Shown here: positions 1-5,626 of the stretch, piece after piece
How the letters are laid out: each line of letters opens with the position of its first letter
Numbering within the stretch: position 1 is the stretch's first letter
Assembly: GCA_002333125.1 (NCBI GenBank)
Contig: DDBM01000171.1
Coordinates: 3,342 to 13,970 of the forward strand
DNA: 10,629 nt
From: Moraxellaceae bacterium UBA2032
Lineage (GTDB): Bacteria; Pseudomonadota; Gammaproteobacteria; Pseudomonadales; Moraxellaceae
Direction: 5' to 3'
Position numbers and translations under genes: made by a program
The notes under the pieces: model-generated
Databases searched by the model: none
What the model was told of the DNA's origin: nothing
What the model saw: the letters and a program-made list of their open reading frames with translations, nothing else

Positions 1-1256
1 CGACCACCAAAAATAAAGGCAGAAATAGGTACACCGTTTGGATTTTCCCAATCAGCATCAATCGAAGGGCATTGACCCGCAGCAACAGTAAAACGAGAAT
101 TTGGATGAGCGGCTTTACGGCCACAATCTGGTGTCCAATCTTGGCCAGTCCAGTCAATTAAATGTGCAGGAGCGGTTTTGGTTAAACCTTCCCACCAAAC
201 ATCACCGTCATCTGTTAAAGCAACGTTAGTAAAAATAACGTTTTCATCTAAAGTTGCCATACAGTTTGGATTAGTGGTTGTGTTTGTACCCGGAGCTACA
301 CCAAAAAAACCTGCTTCTGGATTAATAGCGTACAAACGACCATCTTTGTGTGGTTTGATCCATGCAATGTCGTCACCGACGGTTTCGATTTTCCAACCTT
401 CAAAACCAGCAGGAGGAACTAACATCGCAAAATTTGTTTTACCACAAGCAGAAGGGAATGCCGCACCAACGTAGTGTTTTTCACCTTTAGGATTAGTCAC
501 GCCTAAAATTAACATGTGTTCCGCTAACCAACCTTCATCACGTCCCATCACAGATGCAATACGCAAGGCCAAACATTTTTTGCCTAATAAAGCATTGCCA
601 CCATAACCCGAACCAAACGACCAAATTTCGCGCGTTTCTGGGTAATGTACAATGTATTTTTCGGGGTTACATGGCCATTTAACGTCGTCATCGGCGGTTA
701 AAATGGGTTTGCCTACCGTGTGTACACAAGGTACATAGCTACCATCAATGCCTAATACGTCATAAACTGCTTTACCCATACGCGCCATAATACGCATATT
801 AGTAACAACATAAGGGCTATCAGAGATTTCGATACCAATTTGAGCAATATGACTGCCCAAAGGACCCATCGAGAAGGGAACAACATACATGGTACGACCA
901 CGCATACAGCCTGCAAATAAGCCATTGAGCTTAGTACGCATCACGGCTGGGTCTTCCCAGTTATTGGTTGGGCCGGCATCAACACGATTTTGAGAACAAA
1001 TAAAAGTGCGTTCTTCCACACGTGCAACATCTGAAGGGTCAGAGCTTGCTAAATACGAATTTGGACGTTTTTCAGGGTTGAGCTTAAGCATCATTCCTGT
1101 ACTGACCATGAGGTCTAATAAACGTTGATTTTCTTCGACACTTCCATCACACCATTCGATACGATCTGGTTGTGTAAGTGCAGCAATTTCTGTAACCCAA
1201 GCAATAAGTTGAGTGTGTTTAACAAAAGCGGGAGCATTGACAGTAGTTTGACTCAT
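1..1256 (-). CDS. pckG: GTP-dependent phosphoenolpyruvate carboxykinase (5' part; runs off window)
   Basis: This cytoplasmic enzyme converts oxaloacetate and GTP to phosphoenolpyruvate, CO2 and GDP, the entry step of gluconeogenesis from TCA intermediates. The window holds 418 codons plus two bases of a family usually about 600 residues long; the C-terminus lies beyond the left edge. The frame is open throughout. The diagnostic GTP-PEPCK signature FPSACGKTN is at residues 267-275, with the P-loop Lys273 and active-site Cys271. The metal-binding motif VGDDIAW follows at about 293-299, then the nucleotide-site stretch FFGVAPGTN near residue 315. The visible part ends in SAFIFGG, which in the family continues into an Arg-containing motif. 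The start is ATG at 1256-1254, giving [11 protein letters not shown], which resembles Moraxellaceae homologues from memory. The ribosome binding site is weak. It is the last gene seen on this strand, about 200 bases after the tRNA, so it is probably transcribed separately. The identification is firm; nothing looks broken. Confidence 0.97.
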   Translation of the reverse strand, partial: MSQTTVNAPAFVKHTQLIAWVTEIAALTQPDRIEWCDGSVEENQRLLDLMVSTGMMLKLNPEKRPNSYLASSDPSDVARVEERTFICSQNRVDAGPTNNWEDPAVMRTKLNGLFAGCMRGRTMYVVPFSMGPLGSHIAQIGIEISDSPYVVTNMRIMARMGKAVYDVLGIDGSYVPCVHTVGKPILTADDDVKWPCNPEKYIVHYPETREIWSFGSGYGGNALLGKKCLALRIASVMGRDEGWLAEHMLILGVTNPKGEKHYVGAAFPSACGKTNFAMLVPPAGFEGWKIETVGDDIAWIKPHKDGRLYAINPEAGFFGVAPGTNTTTNPNCMATLDENVIFTNVALTDDGDVWWEGLTKTAPAHLIDWTGQDWTPDCGRKAAHPNSRFTVAAGQCPSIDADWENPNGVPISAFIFGG

Positions 1257-1315
1257 GGTATGAGGCCCAATTAACTAAAAAAACATCCATGCACTACAGG
1301 GGTGTCCTGATAGTG

Positions 1316-1346
1316 AGTATAAAGAAGGTAATCAACTGACGAACAA
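1316..1346 (-). promoter_or_regulatory. Weak candidate promoter for pckG
   Basis: On the minus strand TATACT (1316-1321) resembles a sigma70 -10 box (5 of 6 bases) about 60 bases before the pckG start. The best upstream partner is TTGTTC (1341-1346), but the 19-base spacing is longer than ideal. No clear operator was found in the 196-base spacer 1257-1452. This is a guess based on composition and position. Confidence 0.25.
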
Positions 1347-1397
1347 AGACCATGTTGGCCTGATTATGCAAGTAATACACAATTATTGCGTAAGTCA

Positions 1398-1443
1398 GAA
1401 AAAGAAAAGCTTGTAAGCTATGCTAGCCTAATTATTAAGGCTA
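1398..1443 (-). terminator. Possible terminator downstream of tRNA-Ser
   Basis: Just past the tRNA 3' end there is a 6-bp inverted repeat with an 8-base loop (TAGCCT/AGGCTA, 1424-1443). After it comes a small AGCT-TACA-AGCT hairpin (1408-1419) that leads directly into a U-rich run (TTTTCTTTTTC on the minus strand, 1398-1408). The position fits termination of the tRNA transcript, but both stems are short, so this is tentative. Confidence 0.35.
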
Positions 1444-1452
1444 AGAAAATAT

Positions 1453-1542
1453 TGGCGGAGGCGGTGAGATTCGAACTCACGGAGGGGGTAAACCCTCGCC
1501 GGTTTTCAAGACCGGTGCCTTAAACCGCTCGGCCACACCTCC
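1453..1542 (-). tRNA. tRNA-Ser (anticodon UGA)
   Basis: A 90-base class II tRNA that decodes UCA and related serine codons. Read on the minus strand, the acceptor GGAGGTG (5' end at 1542) pairs with CGCCTCC (one T-G pair), followed by discriminator G and an encoded CCA (1453-1455). The D-arm contains GGCCGAGCGGTTTAAGGC. The anticodon loop CTTGAAA carries TGA (1506-1508) between CCGGT/ACCGG stems. A long variable arm, characteristic of tRNA-Ser, precedes the T-arm with GTTCGAATC. All stems are intact. It lies between the operon terminator and pckG and has its own promoter-like sequence. Confidence 0.97.
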
Positions 1543-1554
1543 AATAGGGCGGCA

Positions 1555-1583
1555 AGAATACTCTAAAAATGCCAATTTGTCAC
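1555..1583 (-). promoter_or_regulatory. Sigma70-type promoter of tRNA-Ser with GC-rich discriminator
   Basis: On the minus strand GTGACA (1578-1583, 5 of 6 matches to TTGACA) and TATTCT (1555-1560, 4 of 6 matches to TATAAT) are exactly 17 bases apart. The bases after the -10 box are TGCCGCCC. GC-rich discriminators of this kind are known from stable-RNA promoters under stringent (ppGpp/DksA) control. The expected transcription start is near 1546-1548, leaving a leader of only a few bases before the mature tRNA at 1542. The spacing and position make this convincing; the stringent control is inferred. Confidence 0.65.
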
Positions 1584-1604
1584 TAAATCTCAAGACTTTG
1601 AAAT

Positions 1605-1634
1605 AAAAAAAGGCGCAAATAATGCGCCTTTTTT
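1605..1634 (-). terminator. Rho-independent terminator of the TolQR/TonB-like operon
   Basis: A 6-bp stem GGCGCA/TGCGCC (1612-1617 with 1623-1628) encloses a 5-base loop. On the minus strand it is followed by seven T residues (1605-1611). It begins about 10 bases beyond the stop codon of the last operon gene. A T-run on the other side (1629-1634) makes it potentially bidirectional, although no plus-strand gene is seen to need it. It separates the operon from the tRNA promoter that starts about 20 bases further on. Confidence 0.88.
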
Positions 1635-1644
1635 AGTTTTTTAC

Positions 1645-2631
1645 TTATTGTGGATAAAAGTTAAGCGGATATTTTCCATTCCATACTTCAACTTCATCAG
1701 CACCAAAGTTAAAACCTCTCACTAAAGCAACGATTTTAGACTCAAGCTCGGCATTTTTTAAGTCGCTAGATGCAATTTCGCAACTAGTAACTTTACCACT
1801 AGGGTCAATAACCAATTTTAGGCGTACTACACCTTCCATACTTGGATCATCTTTTAACGCACGTTGGAAAGCTTGATATAAACGCGCACCATTTTGGTCA
1901 AAGATACGACGAATATCTTCTTGGCTACGTTTACTAATACCACCTTCACCTTTAGTTTTTTCTGTACTTTTACCATTACCCGCGGCAGCGATTTGCTTGC
2001 CTTGCATATTGGTTGTGCCTTTGCTGCCTAAGCCAAGGTTGCCTTTGCTGCCGCTACCGCCTGCAACACCACCACCAAAACCAGAGCTTGAAGCACCATT
2101 GTAGGCCACGCCACCAGAACCCGCGCCAGCCTTACTCGTTAGCATGTTACGACTTGTACCCGCAGGGCCACCATTGTCTTTTTGCAAGCCACCTGTTGCA
2201 GGCTTACTAAGTGATTCAATTTGCATATCACGTAAATCAGCTAAAGCGTCAGCGACTTCGGAAATTTGCTTTTGAGCAACTTCTTTGGCTTGTTTGACTT
2301 CTTTGGCTTTGGCTACTGGCTCTTTTTCGATAGGCTTAGGTTTTTCAACTTTAGGCTTTTCTTCGGGTTGGGCTTCTTTTTTCTCCTCTTTCTTTACCTC
2401 TAATGGTTTAGGCGGAGGAGGGGGAAGTACAACCTTTTTCTCTATAATCCGTGCAATACGTTCGGGAACTTTAACGTCGTCGCGCGGTACAATAGGGACT
2501 TTAATAAAGGGAATAATAACAAAACACAAAATCGCTAAAACCAATGCAATAATATTAATTTTTCGCGCACGATTAGTGTGTTCTGGTAGTTCATCCCAAG
2601 GTAAAAAACCACTAATAAGATGTGTAGACAT
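1645..2631 (-). CDS. TonB-like energy transducer with AgmX/PglI-type C-terminal domain (GltG/NfsG-like)
   Basis: A 328-residue inner-membrane protein predicted to transmit motor motion across the periplasm. It has a short cytoplasmic tail (1-25), one membrane helix (about 26-44), and a TonB-style Pro/Lys/Glu rod with five prolines at 70-74 and Lys-Pro/Glu-Pro repeats to about 107. A short helical stretch (112-142) and a Gly/Ser-rich flexible segment (about 147-230) follow, then a globular C-terminal domain (about 236-328). That domain has the IRRIF...YQAFQRALKDDPSMEG...VRLKLVIDPSGKVTS pattern of the AgmX/PglI family, related to TonB C-termini. In Myxococcus this family includes GltG and GltJ, but here there is no cytoplasmic zinc-ribbon or other docking domain. 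It has a single periplasmic cysteine, Cys284. Its ATG overlaps the preceding exbD-like stop (TAATG), with GGAGG nine bases upstream. It is the last gene before the terminator. Coupling to the TolQ/ExbD genes in the operon is inferred; the substrate is unknown. Confidence 0.85.
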   Translation of the reverse strand: MSTHLISGFLPWDELPEHTNRARKINIIALVLAILCFVIIPFIKVPIVPRDDVKVPERIARIIEKKVVLPPPPPKPLEVKKEEKKEAQPEEKPKVEKPKPIEKEPVAKAKEVKQAKEVAQKQISEVADALADLRDMQIESLSKPATGGLQKDNGGPAGTSRNMLTSKAGAGSGGVAYNGASSSGFGGGVAGGSGSKGNLGLGSKGTTNMQGKQIAAAGNGKSTEKTKGEGGISKRSQEDIRRIFDQNGARLYQAFQRALKDDPSMEGVVRLKLVIDPSGKVTSCEIASSDLKNAELESKIVALVRGFNFGADEVEVWNGKYPLNFYPQ

Positions 2632-3134
2632 TATTGTTTTCCTCCCCGTATAACAGCAAAGGAAATCTTGGCGTAATCGTTTTGACTACAAGTAGCCATC
2701 ACTTTACGAATCACGCTATAAGGCGTTTTCTCGTCGCTTAGAATCGTAATTTCACGCTCAGGAACACCTTGCTCATTAAGTGGAGCAACTGTTTTTGAGG
2801 CGCGATATTTTAACTCAGTTGCTAAGCTTGGAATTAAATCACTTTTTAGTGCATTAATTTCGCCAAGAGTGGCAACTTTCATATCTTGTACCATTACTTC
2901 TTGCTTGGTAACCATCACCACTAAGGTATCTTTAGGTTCGGTTTGGGCAACAGAAGTGGGTAGTTTAATTCTATCGGCATTAGGAAGTTTTGAGGGATTA
3001 CTCGAACTTACTAATAAGAAAAAAACCAAAATGGTAAAAATATCCATTAAGGAGGTTAGGTTTAAATTTCCTTGCCCTCTAATGCGTTTTTGTAAACGTT
3101 CATGACGTTTAACACGTGGACTTTTTTGCCTCAT
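2631..3134 (-). CDS. ExbD/TolR-type biopolymer transport protein, canonical Asp present
   Basis: A 167-residue inner-membrane protein of the ExbD/TolR/AglQ-AglS family, the plug subunit of proton-driven TolQ/ExbB channels. A basic cytoplasmic tail (1-22) precedes NLNLTSLMDIFTILVFFLLV (23-42), the single membrane helix, and a periplasmic domain of about 120 residues. Asp31 aligns with the family's essential proton-binding aspartate (TolR Asp23, ExbD Asp25). The periplasmic domain ends in the usual pattern ITILSDEKTPYSVIRKVM. Cys129 is its only cysteine. The ATG overlaps the preceding gene's stop (ATGA), and GGAGG (3141-3145) six bases upstream is formed by that gene's last glycine codons, implying translational coupling. 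With the neighbouring ExbD homologue it probably forms a heterodimer inside the TolQ-like ring; that arrangement is inferred. Confidence 0.9.
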   Translation of the reverse strand: MRQKSPRVKRHERLQKRIRGQGNLNLTSLMDIFTILVFFLLVSSSNPSKLPNADRIKLPTSVAQTEPKDTLVVMVTKQEVMVQDMKVATLGEINALKSDLIPSLATELKYRASKTVAPLNEQGVPEREITILSDEKTPYSVIRKVMATCSQNDYAKISFAVIRGGKQ

Positions 3135-3640
3135 TTAGCACCTCCAACATCGGGTGGTGCATCACCAATGCTAATATCAGGAAACAAAGCATACTTTGCA
3201 GCAATGCCAGTTTCTGTACTAACTACAATACGTACAGCATCCATGGTATGAATTAATTTTTCATAAGCGGTGTCTTGTTCTAACAAGATACTTGCTTCAG
3301 TAATTAACGGATACTGTGTTTTAATGGTACGCAAATAGTCATTAAGACCTTTATAGTCAAACTCACCTTTGGTATTTAGGGTAATGGTTTTGAGCGGCCC
3401 CGATTGACGGTCTGCCACCAAAAATTTATCTTTATAAACCATGACTTCTAATACTAAAGGCGGTTTTTTAGTGTCGTCAGCAGTTGCCCCATCGCCATTA
3501 GGCATGAGTACTTGCAACACTGCTTGCTGGGTAAAAACAGCTTCTAGTAACAAGAACGGGATAAGAATCACCATCAAATTCATAAATGAGGTGATGTCTA
3601 GCTCCGGATTCGTGTCACGATTTTTAGAGCGTGACCGCAT
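3131..3640 (-). CDS. ExbD/TolR-type protein with Asn at the proton-binding position
   Basis: A 169-residue inner-membrane protein of the ExbD/TolR family: a short basic tail, one membrane helix (about 16-37), and a periplasmic domain with a typical late ExbD-like segment (ASILLEQDTAYEKLIHTMDA). Aligning ELDITSFMNLMVIL with the family pattern (E-I-N-I-x-P-L-L-D-V) puts Asn21 where TolR and ExbD have the essential Asp. Asp15 lies six residues earlier at the membrane edge and is unlikely to substitute. The start is ATG at 3640, with GAGGAG six bases upstream; an in-frame TTG at 3646 is poorly spaced. It sits 45 bases after the TolQ-like gene and overlaps the next exbD-like gene by ATGA. It is much more divergent from its neighbour than a recent duplicate would be. 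It is probably the non-protonatable partner in a mixed ExbD pair, which is an inference. Confidence 0.88.
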   Translation of the reverse strand: MRSRSKNRDTNPELDITSFMNLMVILIPFLLLEAVFTQQAVLQVLMPNGDGATADDTKKPPLVLEVMVYKDKFLVADRQSGPLKTITLNTKGEFDYKGLNDYLRTIKTQYPLITEASILLEQDTAYEKLIHTMDAVRIVVSTETGIAAKYALFPDISIGDAPPDVGGAK

Positions 3641-3646
3641 AATCAA

Positions 3647-3652
3647 CTCCTC
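3647..3652 (-). promoter_or_regulatory. Ribosome binding site fixing the start of the first exbD-like gene
   Basis: GAGGAG on the minus strand lies six bases before ATG 3640. It supports that start over the in-frame TTG at 3646, which would begin immediately after it. Confidence 0.75.
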
Positions 3653-3685
3653 TTCAATATCAACGCTAGAATTTTAAAAGACATC

Positions 3686-4315
3686 TTAAGCGTTGTTACG
3701 AATTTGACGTAAGGCATTTAGGAGTTTGATAGAGGCCATTTCTAGGCTTTCAACGACTTCACCTGTACGGCTTTGTAAAAAGGCATAAGCTAATAATAAA
3801 GGAATAGCAACCATTAGACCAAAAGCAGTGGTGTTCATCGCAACAGAAATAGAGCTAGACAACAAGTCACCTTTTTGTGCTGGGTCAGCATTGGCAATTG
3901 CGGCAAACGCATTAATCAAACCTTGAACGGTACCTAACAAACCTAATAAAGTGGCGACGTTAGCAAAAGTTGCAATAAAAGGAGTACGTGCTTCTAAACG
4001 AGGCAATACTTCCATTAAGGCTTCTTCCATTGCTGTTTCTACGTCACTTACATTTTTGGCAGTGCGGTTACGTGTTAAACCATAGTCTAAAATACGACCA
4101 ATTTCGGTTTCGTTATCTTTAACGGCTTTAAGGGCTTTTTCGGTATCGCCTTTTTGAATAGATGGATATACGTCGTCCCAAAGCATTTTGTTGGCATTTT
4201 TGATGCGATTTAAAAACATAATACGTTCAATCGCTACACCTAAACCCACAAACATAATCAAGAGAATGGGGTACATAAAAAAACCACCATCTTGAATAAA
4301 CTTGATTGCTGACAT
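3686..4315 (-). CDS. MotA/TolQ/ExbB-family proton channel subunit (AglR-like)
   Basis: A 209-residue polytopic inner-membrane protein of the TolQ/ExbB family. Such proteins form a pentameric ring that uses the proton motive force to move an ExbD/TolR partner. There are three membrane helices: about 12-33, 113-140 and 156-181, with a cytoplasmic region between the first two. Hallmarks include TLLGLLGTVQGLINAF (122-137) in the second helix and AMNTTAFGLMVAIP (159-172) in the third. Thr129 and Thr163 align with the conserved pore threonines of TolQ/ExbB. The length fits TolQ/ExbB rather than the longer MotA. The start is ATG 4315, with AGGAGT properly spaced upstream; a TTG at 4336 in the same frame precedes that site and is rejected. 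It is followed by two ExbD homologues and a TonB-like gene, the usual partner set. Without a tolB-pal or TonB-receptor neighbourhood, an Agl-type motor role is favoured over classic Tol or ExbB. Confidence 0.93.
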   Translation of the reverse strand: MSAIKFIQDGGFFMYPILLIMFVGLGVAIERIMFLNRIKNANKMLWDDVYPSIQKGDTEKALKAVKDNETEIGRILDYGLTRNRTAKNVSDVETAMEEALMEVLPRLEARTPFIATFANVATLLGLLGTVQGLINAFAAIANADPAQKGDLLSSSISVAMNTTAFGLMVAIPLLLAYAFLQSRTGEVVESLEMASIKLLNALRQIRNNA

Positions 4316-4321
4316 AAAAAT

Positions 4322-4327
4322 ACTCCT
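4322..4327 (-). promoter_or_regulatory. Ribosome binding site fixing the tolQ-like start
   Basis: AGGAGT on the minus strand, six bases before ATG 4315. It lies within the seven codons that a start at TTG 4336 would add, so it decides for the shorter protein. Confidence 0.8.
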
Positions 4328-4342
4328 GTTAAACAATAAAAA

Positions 4343-4672
4343 TTACGGGGTTACCGTTGAAAGTGGAAGAAGTTCTTGTAATGCGCGTGAGTATCCCACT
4401 TCGCGTGAAACAATGTCACGCTCAATAGGAGTCAAGCTCTCTTGTAGTACCGAAGCCGATAAAGGGTTTTTAGGTAAAGTATTTTCTTTATCTTTCCATG
4501 GCACAATGTTTAATACTAAGGGTGCATCTTTACTGCCAATAACATCTGTACCGTTAGAAATATCAACACTATTGGTTGATTCTTTTTTTACAGCTTTGGT
4601 ATTTTCGGCACTAAATACAGCAGTACTAAACGTAAGACAAGTTAGACAGACTAAAAAACTTTTTGAGTTCAT
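4343..4672 (-). CDS. Small exported protein of unknown function
   Basis: A 109-residue protein I do not recognise. Residues 1-22 form a typical Sec signal peptide (one Lys, then a hydrophobic stretch, likely cleaved after VFSA). Cys9 and Cys12 lie inside the hydrophobic part and do not form a lipobox, so the mature product is a soluble periplasmic protein of about 87 residues without cysteine. A polar Lys/Ser/Asn-rich stretch (23-48) precedes a more conserved-looking part: APLVLNIVPWK (50-60), a Pro/Leu-rich segment, and a probable helix LTPIERDIVSREVGYSRAL (80-98). The ATG overlaps the stop of the preceding TPR lipoprotein gene (ATGA), and AGGAGT lies six bases upstream within that gene. It lies 27 bases before the tolQ-like gene. 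The strict coupling says it belongs to the machine, perhaps as an adaptor between the TPR lipoproteins and the motor, but this is a guess from position. Confidence 0.8.
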   Translation of the reverse strand: MNSKSFLVCLTCLTFSTAVFSAENTKAVKKESTNSVDISNGTDVIGSKDAPLVLNIVPWKDKENTLPKNPLSASVLQESLTPIERDIVSREVGYSRALQELLPLSTVTP

Positions 4673-5616
4673 GGCTGTACTCCTGTTGCCGATGTGGGTG
4701 TATCGGTCTCTGTGGCAGGTGATTTTACGGTTTCTGATGAAGAAGTGGCAGTGTCTTGAGTCATTTCTTCACTATTTTTTGCACTTTCTGTGCTGTTGTC
4801 AGCATTTGTCGCCTCAACAGCAGGTGGCGTTTCAATAATAGCTTCCGTGACTGCGGGTTTTCTAACAGGTGCTTTATATACACCTGTACGCTTTTGTAAA
4901 TCAATCACCCATTTAGCAACCGTGCTATCTGCTTCGCTTTGTGTGTTTTGATAAGCTTCGTAATGGCTAAGAGCTAAAGGTAAGTCTTGTAAATACAACT
5001 CAGCTAAGACACCAAAATTAAAGTGTGCTTTGGCATAATTAGGGCTTAAGGCTAAGGCTTGTTCGTATGCCTCACGCGCTTTTTTGAATTGCCCTAATTG
5101 ACGATATACAAAGCCTTGTAAGTTATAGCTAAAAGGATTTTTGCTGTTAGCAGCAATGGCTTTTTGCAATAATATGTTGGCTTCTTTGTATTGTTGCCTT
5201 TTAACATGAATCAGTGCTTGGTTAAGTAACGGGCCTGTTAATTGAGGGGCTTTTGTTTGAATTTCTTCAAATAATGCAAAGGCTTCATCGAGTTGATTGG
5301 CTTTCATCAACACCACGGCACGCCCATAATCGGCAGCAAGAGGTTTGGCTAAGGTTTTTAACTCATCACTTATATTATCTAGTTGAGGTTCTTTAGAGTT
5401 GTCAGCGATAACGCCGTTTTTTTCTTGAGCCTCGGATTTTTTTGCAACCAAGCCTTGAGAAGCGCGTTCTTTGGCGAGCTGCTCTAAATCGACCTCGCTA
5501 GTCTCTGTCTCTACAGTAACAACAGATGTGTCTGAAGAGGGTTTAGGCGTGGAGGCACAAGCAGCCAATAGACTGCTTAATACTAACGTAAAACCTAATT
5601 TTTTAGACGCAAACAT
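4669..5616 (-). CDS. TPR-repeat outer-membrane lipoprotein (GltE/NfsE-like)
   Basis: A 315-residue lipoprotein. Residues 1-19 are a signal peptide ending in the lipobox LAAC, with Cys20 as the lipid site. Ala at +2 predicts Lol transport to the outer membrane. A Ser/Thr/Glu-rich linker (21-95) leads to four TPR-type helical hairpins (about 97-225). The clearest is residues 162-191, with the classic spacing of Tyr, Gly, Ala and Pro residues and ending in ALALSPNYA. A low-complexity acidic Ser/Thr/Ala/Pro tail (about 251-315) follows, probably disordered. The start is ATG 5616, with TGAGGA seven bases upstream overlapping the stop region of the preceding gene; the gap is 10 bases. The small exported gene downstream overlaps it by ATGA. 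PilF-type pilotins are also TPR lipoproteins, but the context (TolQ/ExbD/TonB-like and giant TPR proteins) favours a GltE-type scaffold. The TPR call is firm; the specific role is inferred. Confidence 0.85.
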   Translation of the reverse strand: MFASKKLGFTLVLSSLLAACASTPKPSSDTSVVTVETETSEVDLEQLAKERASQGLVAKKSEAQEKNGVIADNSKEPQLDNISDELKTLAKPLAADYGRAVVLMKANQLDEAFALFEEIQTKAPQLTGPLLNQALIHVKRQQYKEANILLQKAIAANSKNPFSYNLQGFVYRQLGQFKKAREAYEQALALSPNYAKAHFNFGVLAELYLQDLPLALSHYEAYQNTQSEADSTVAKWVIDLQKRTGVYKAPVRKPAVTEAIIETPPAVEATNADNSTESAKNSEEMTQDTATSSSETVKSPATETDTPTSATGVQP

Positions 5617-5626
5617 GCATTATTCC

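Noticed and set aside
178..474. Plus-strand open frame of 98 codons
   Set aside because: It is antisense to the strongly conserved pckG reading frame and its translation has no recognisable features.
1424..1443. Palindrome next to the tRNA 3' end as a phage or island attachment site
   Set aside because: No integrase, duplicated tRNA end or composition shift is visible. A short terminator hairpin is a simpler reading.
2020..2200. Gly/Ser codon-rich stretch as a tandem DNA repeat
   Set aside because: The units are irregular in length and sequence. It is a low-complexity protein linker, not a true DNA repeat.
2285..2653. Plus-strand open frame of 122 codons rich in Gly, Ser and Thr
   Set aside because: It is the complement of the low-complexity Pro/Lys/Glu and membrane-helix region of the TonB-like gene, which explains both its openness and composition.
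1645..4315. Classic Tol-Pal or ExbB-ExbD-TonB nutrient uptake system
   Set aside because: There are two dissimilar ExbD genes, no tolA, tolB, pal or receptor gene, and an AgmX/PglI-type rather than ordinary TonB C-terminus, with co-transcribed giant TPR proteins.
4316..4336. Upstream TTG start for the tolQ-like gene
   Set aside because: The proper AGGAGT site lies downstream of this TTG and is ideally spaced for ATG 4315.
4302..4838. Plus-strand open frame of 178 codons
   Set aside because: It is antisense to the small exported protein and the lipoprotein tail, whose overlapping starts and ribosome sites are clear; no ribosome site or known domain supports it.
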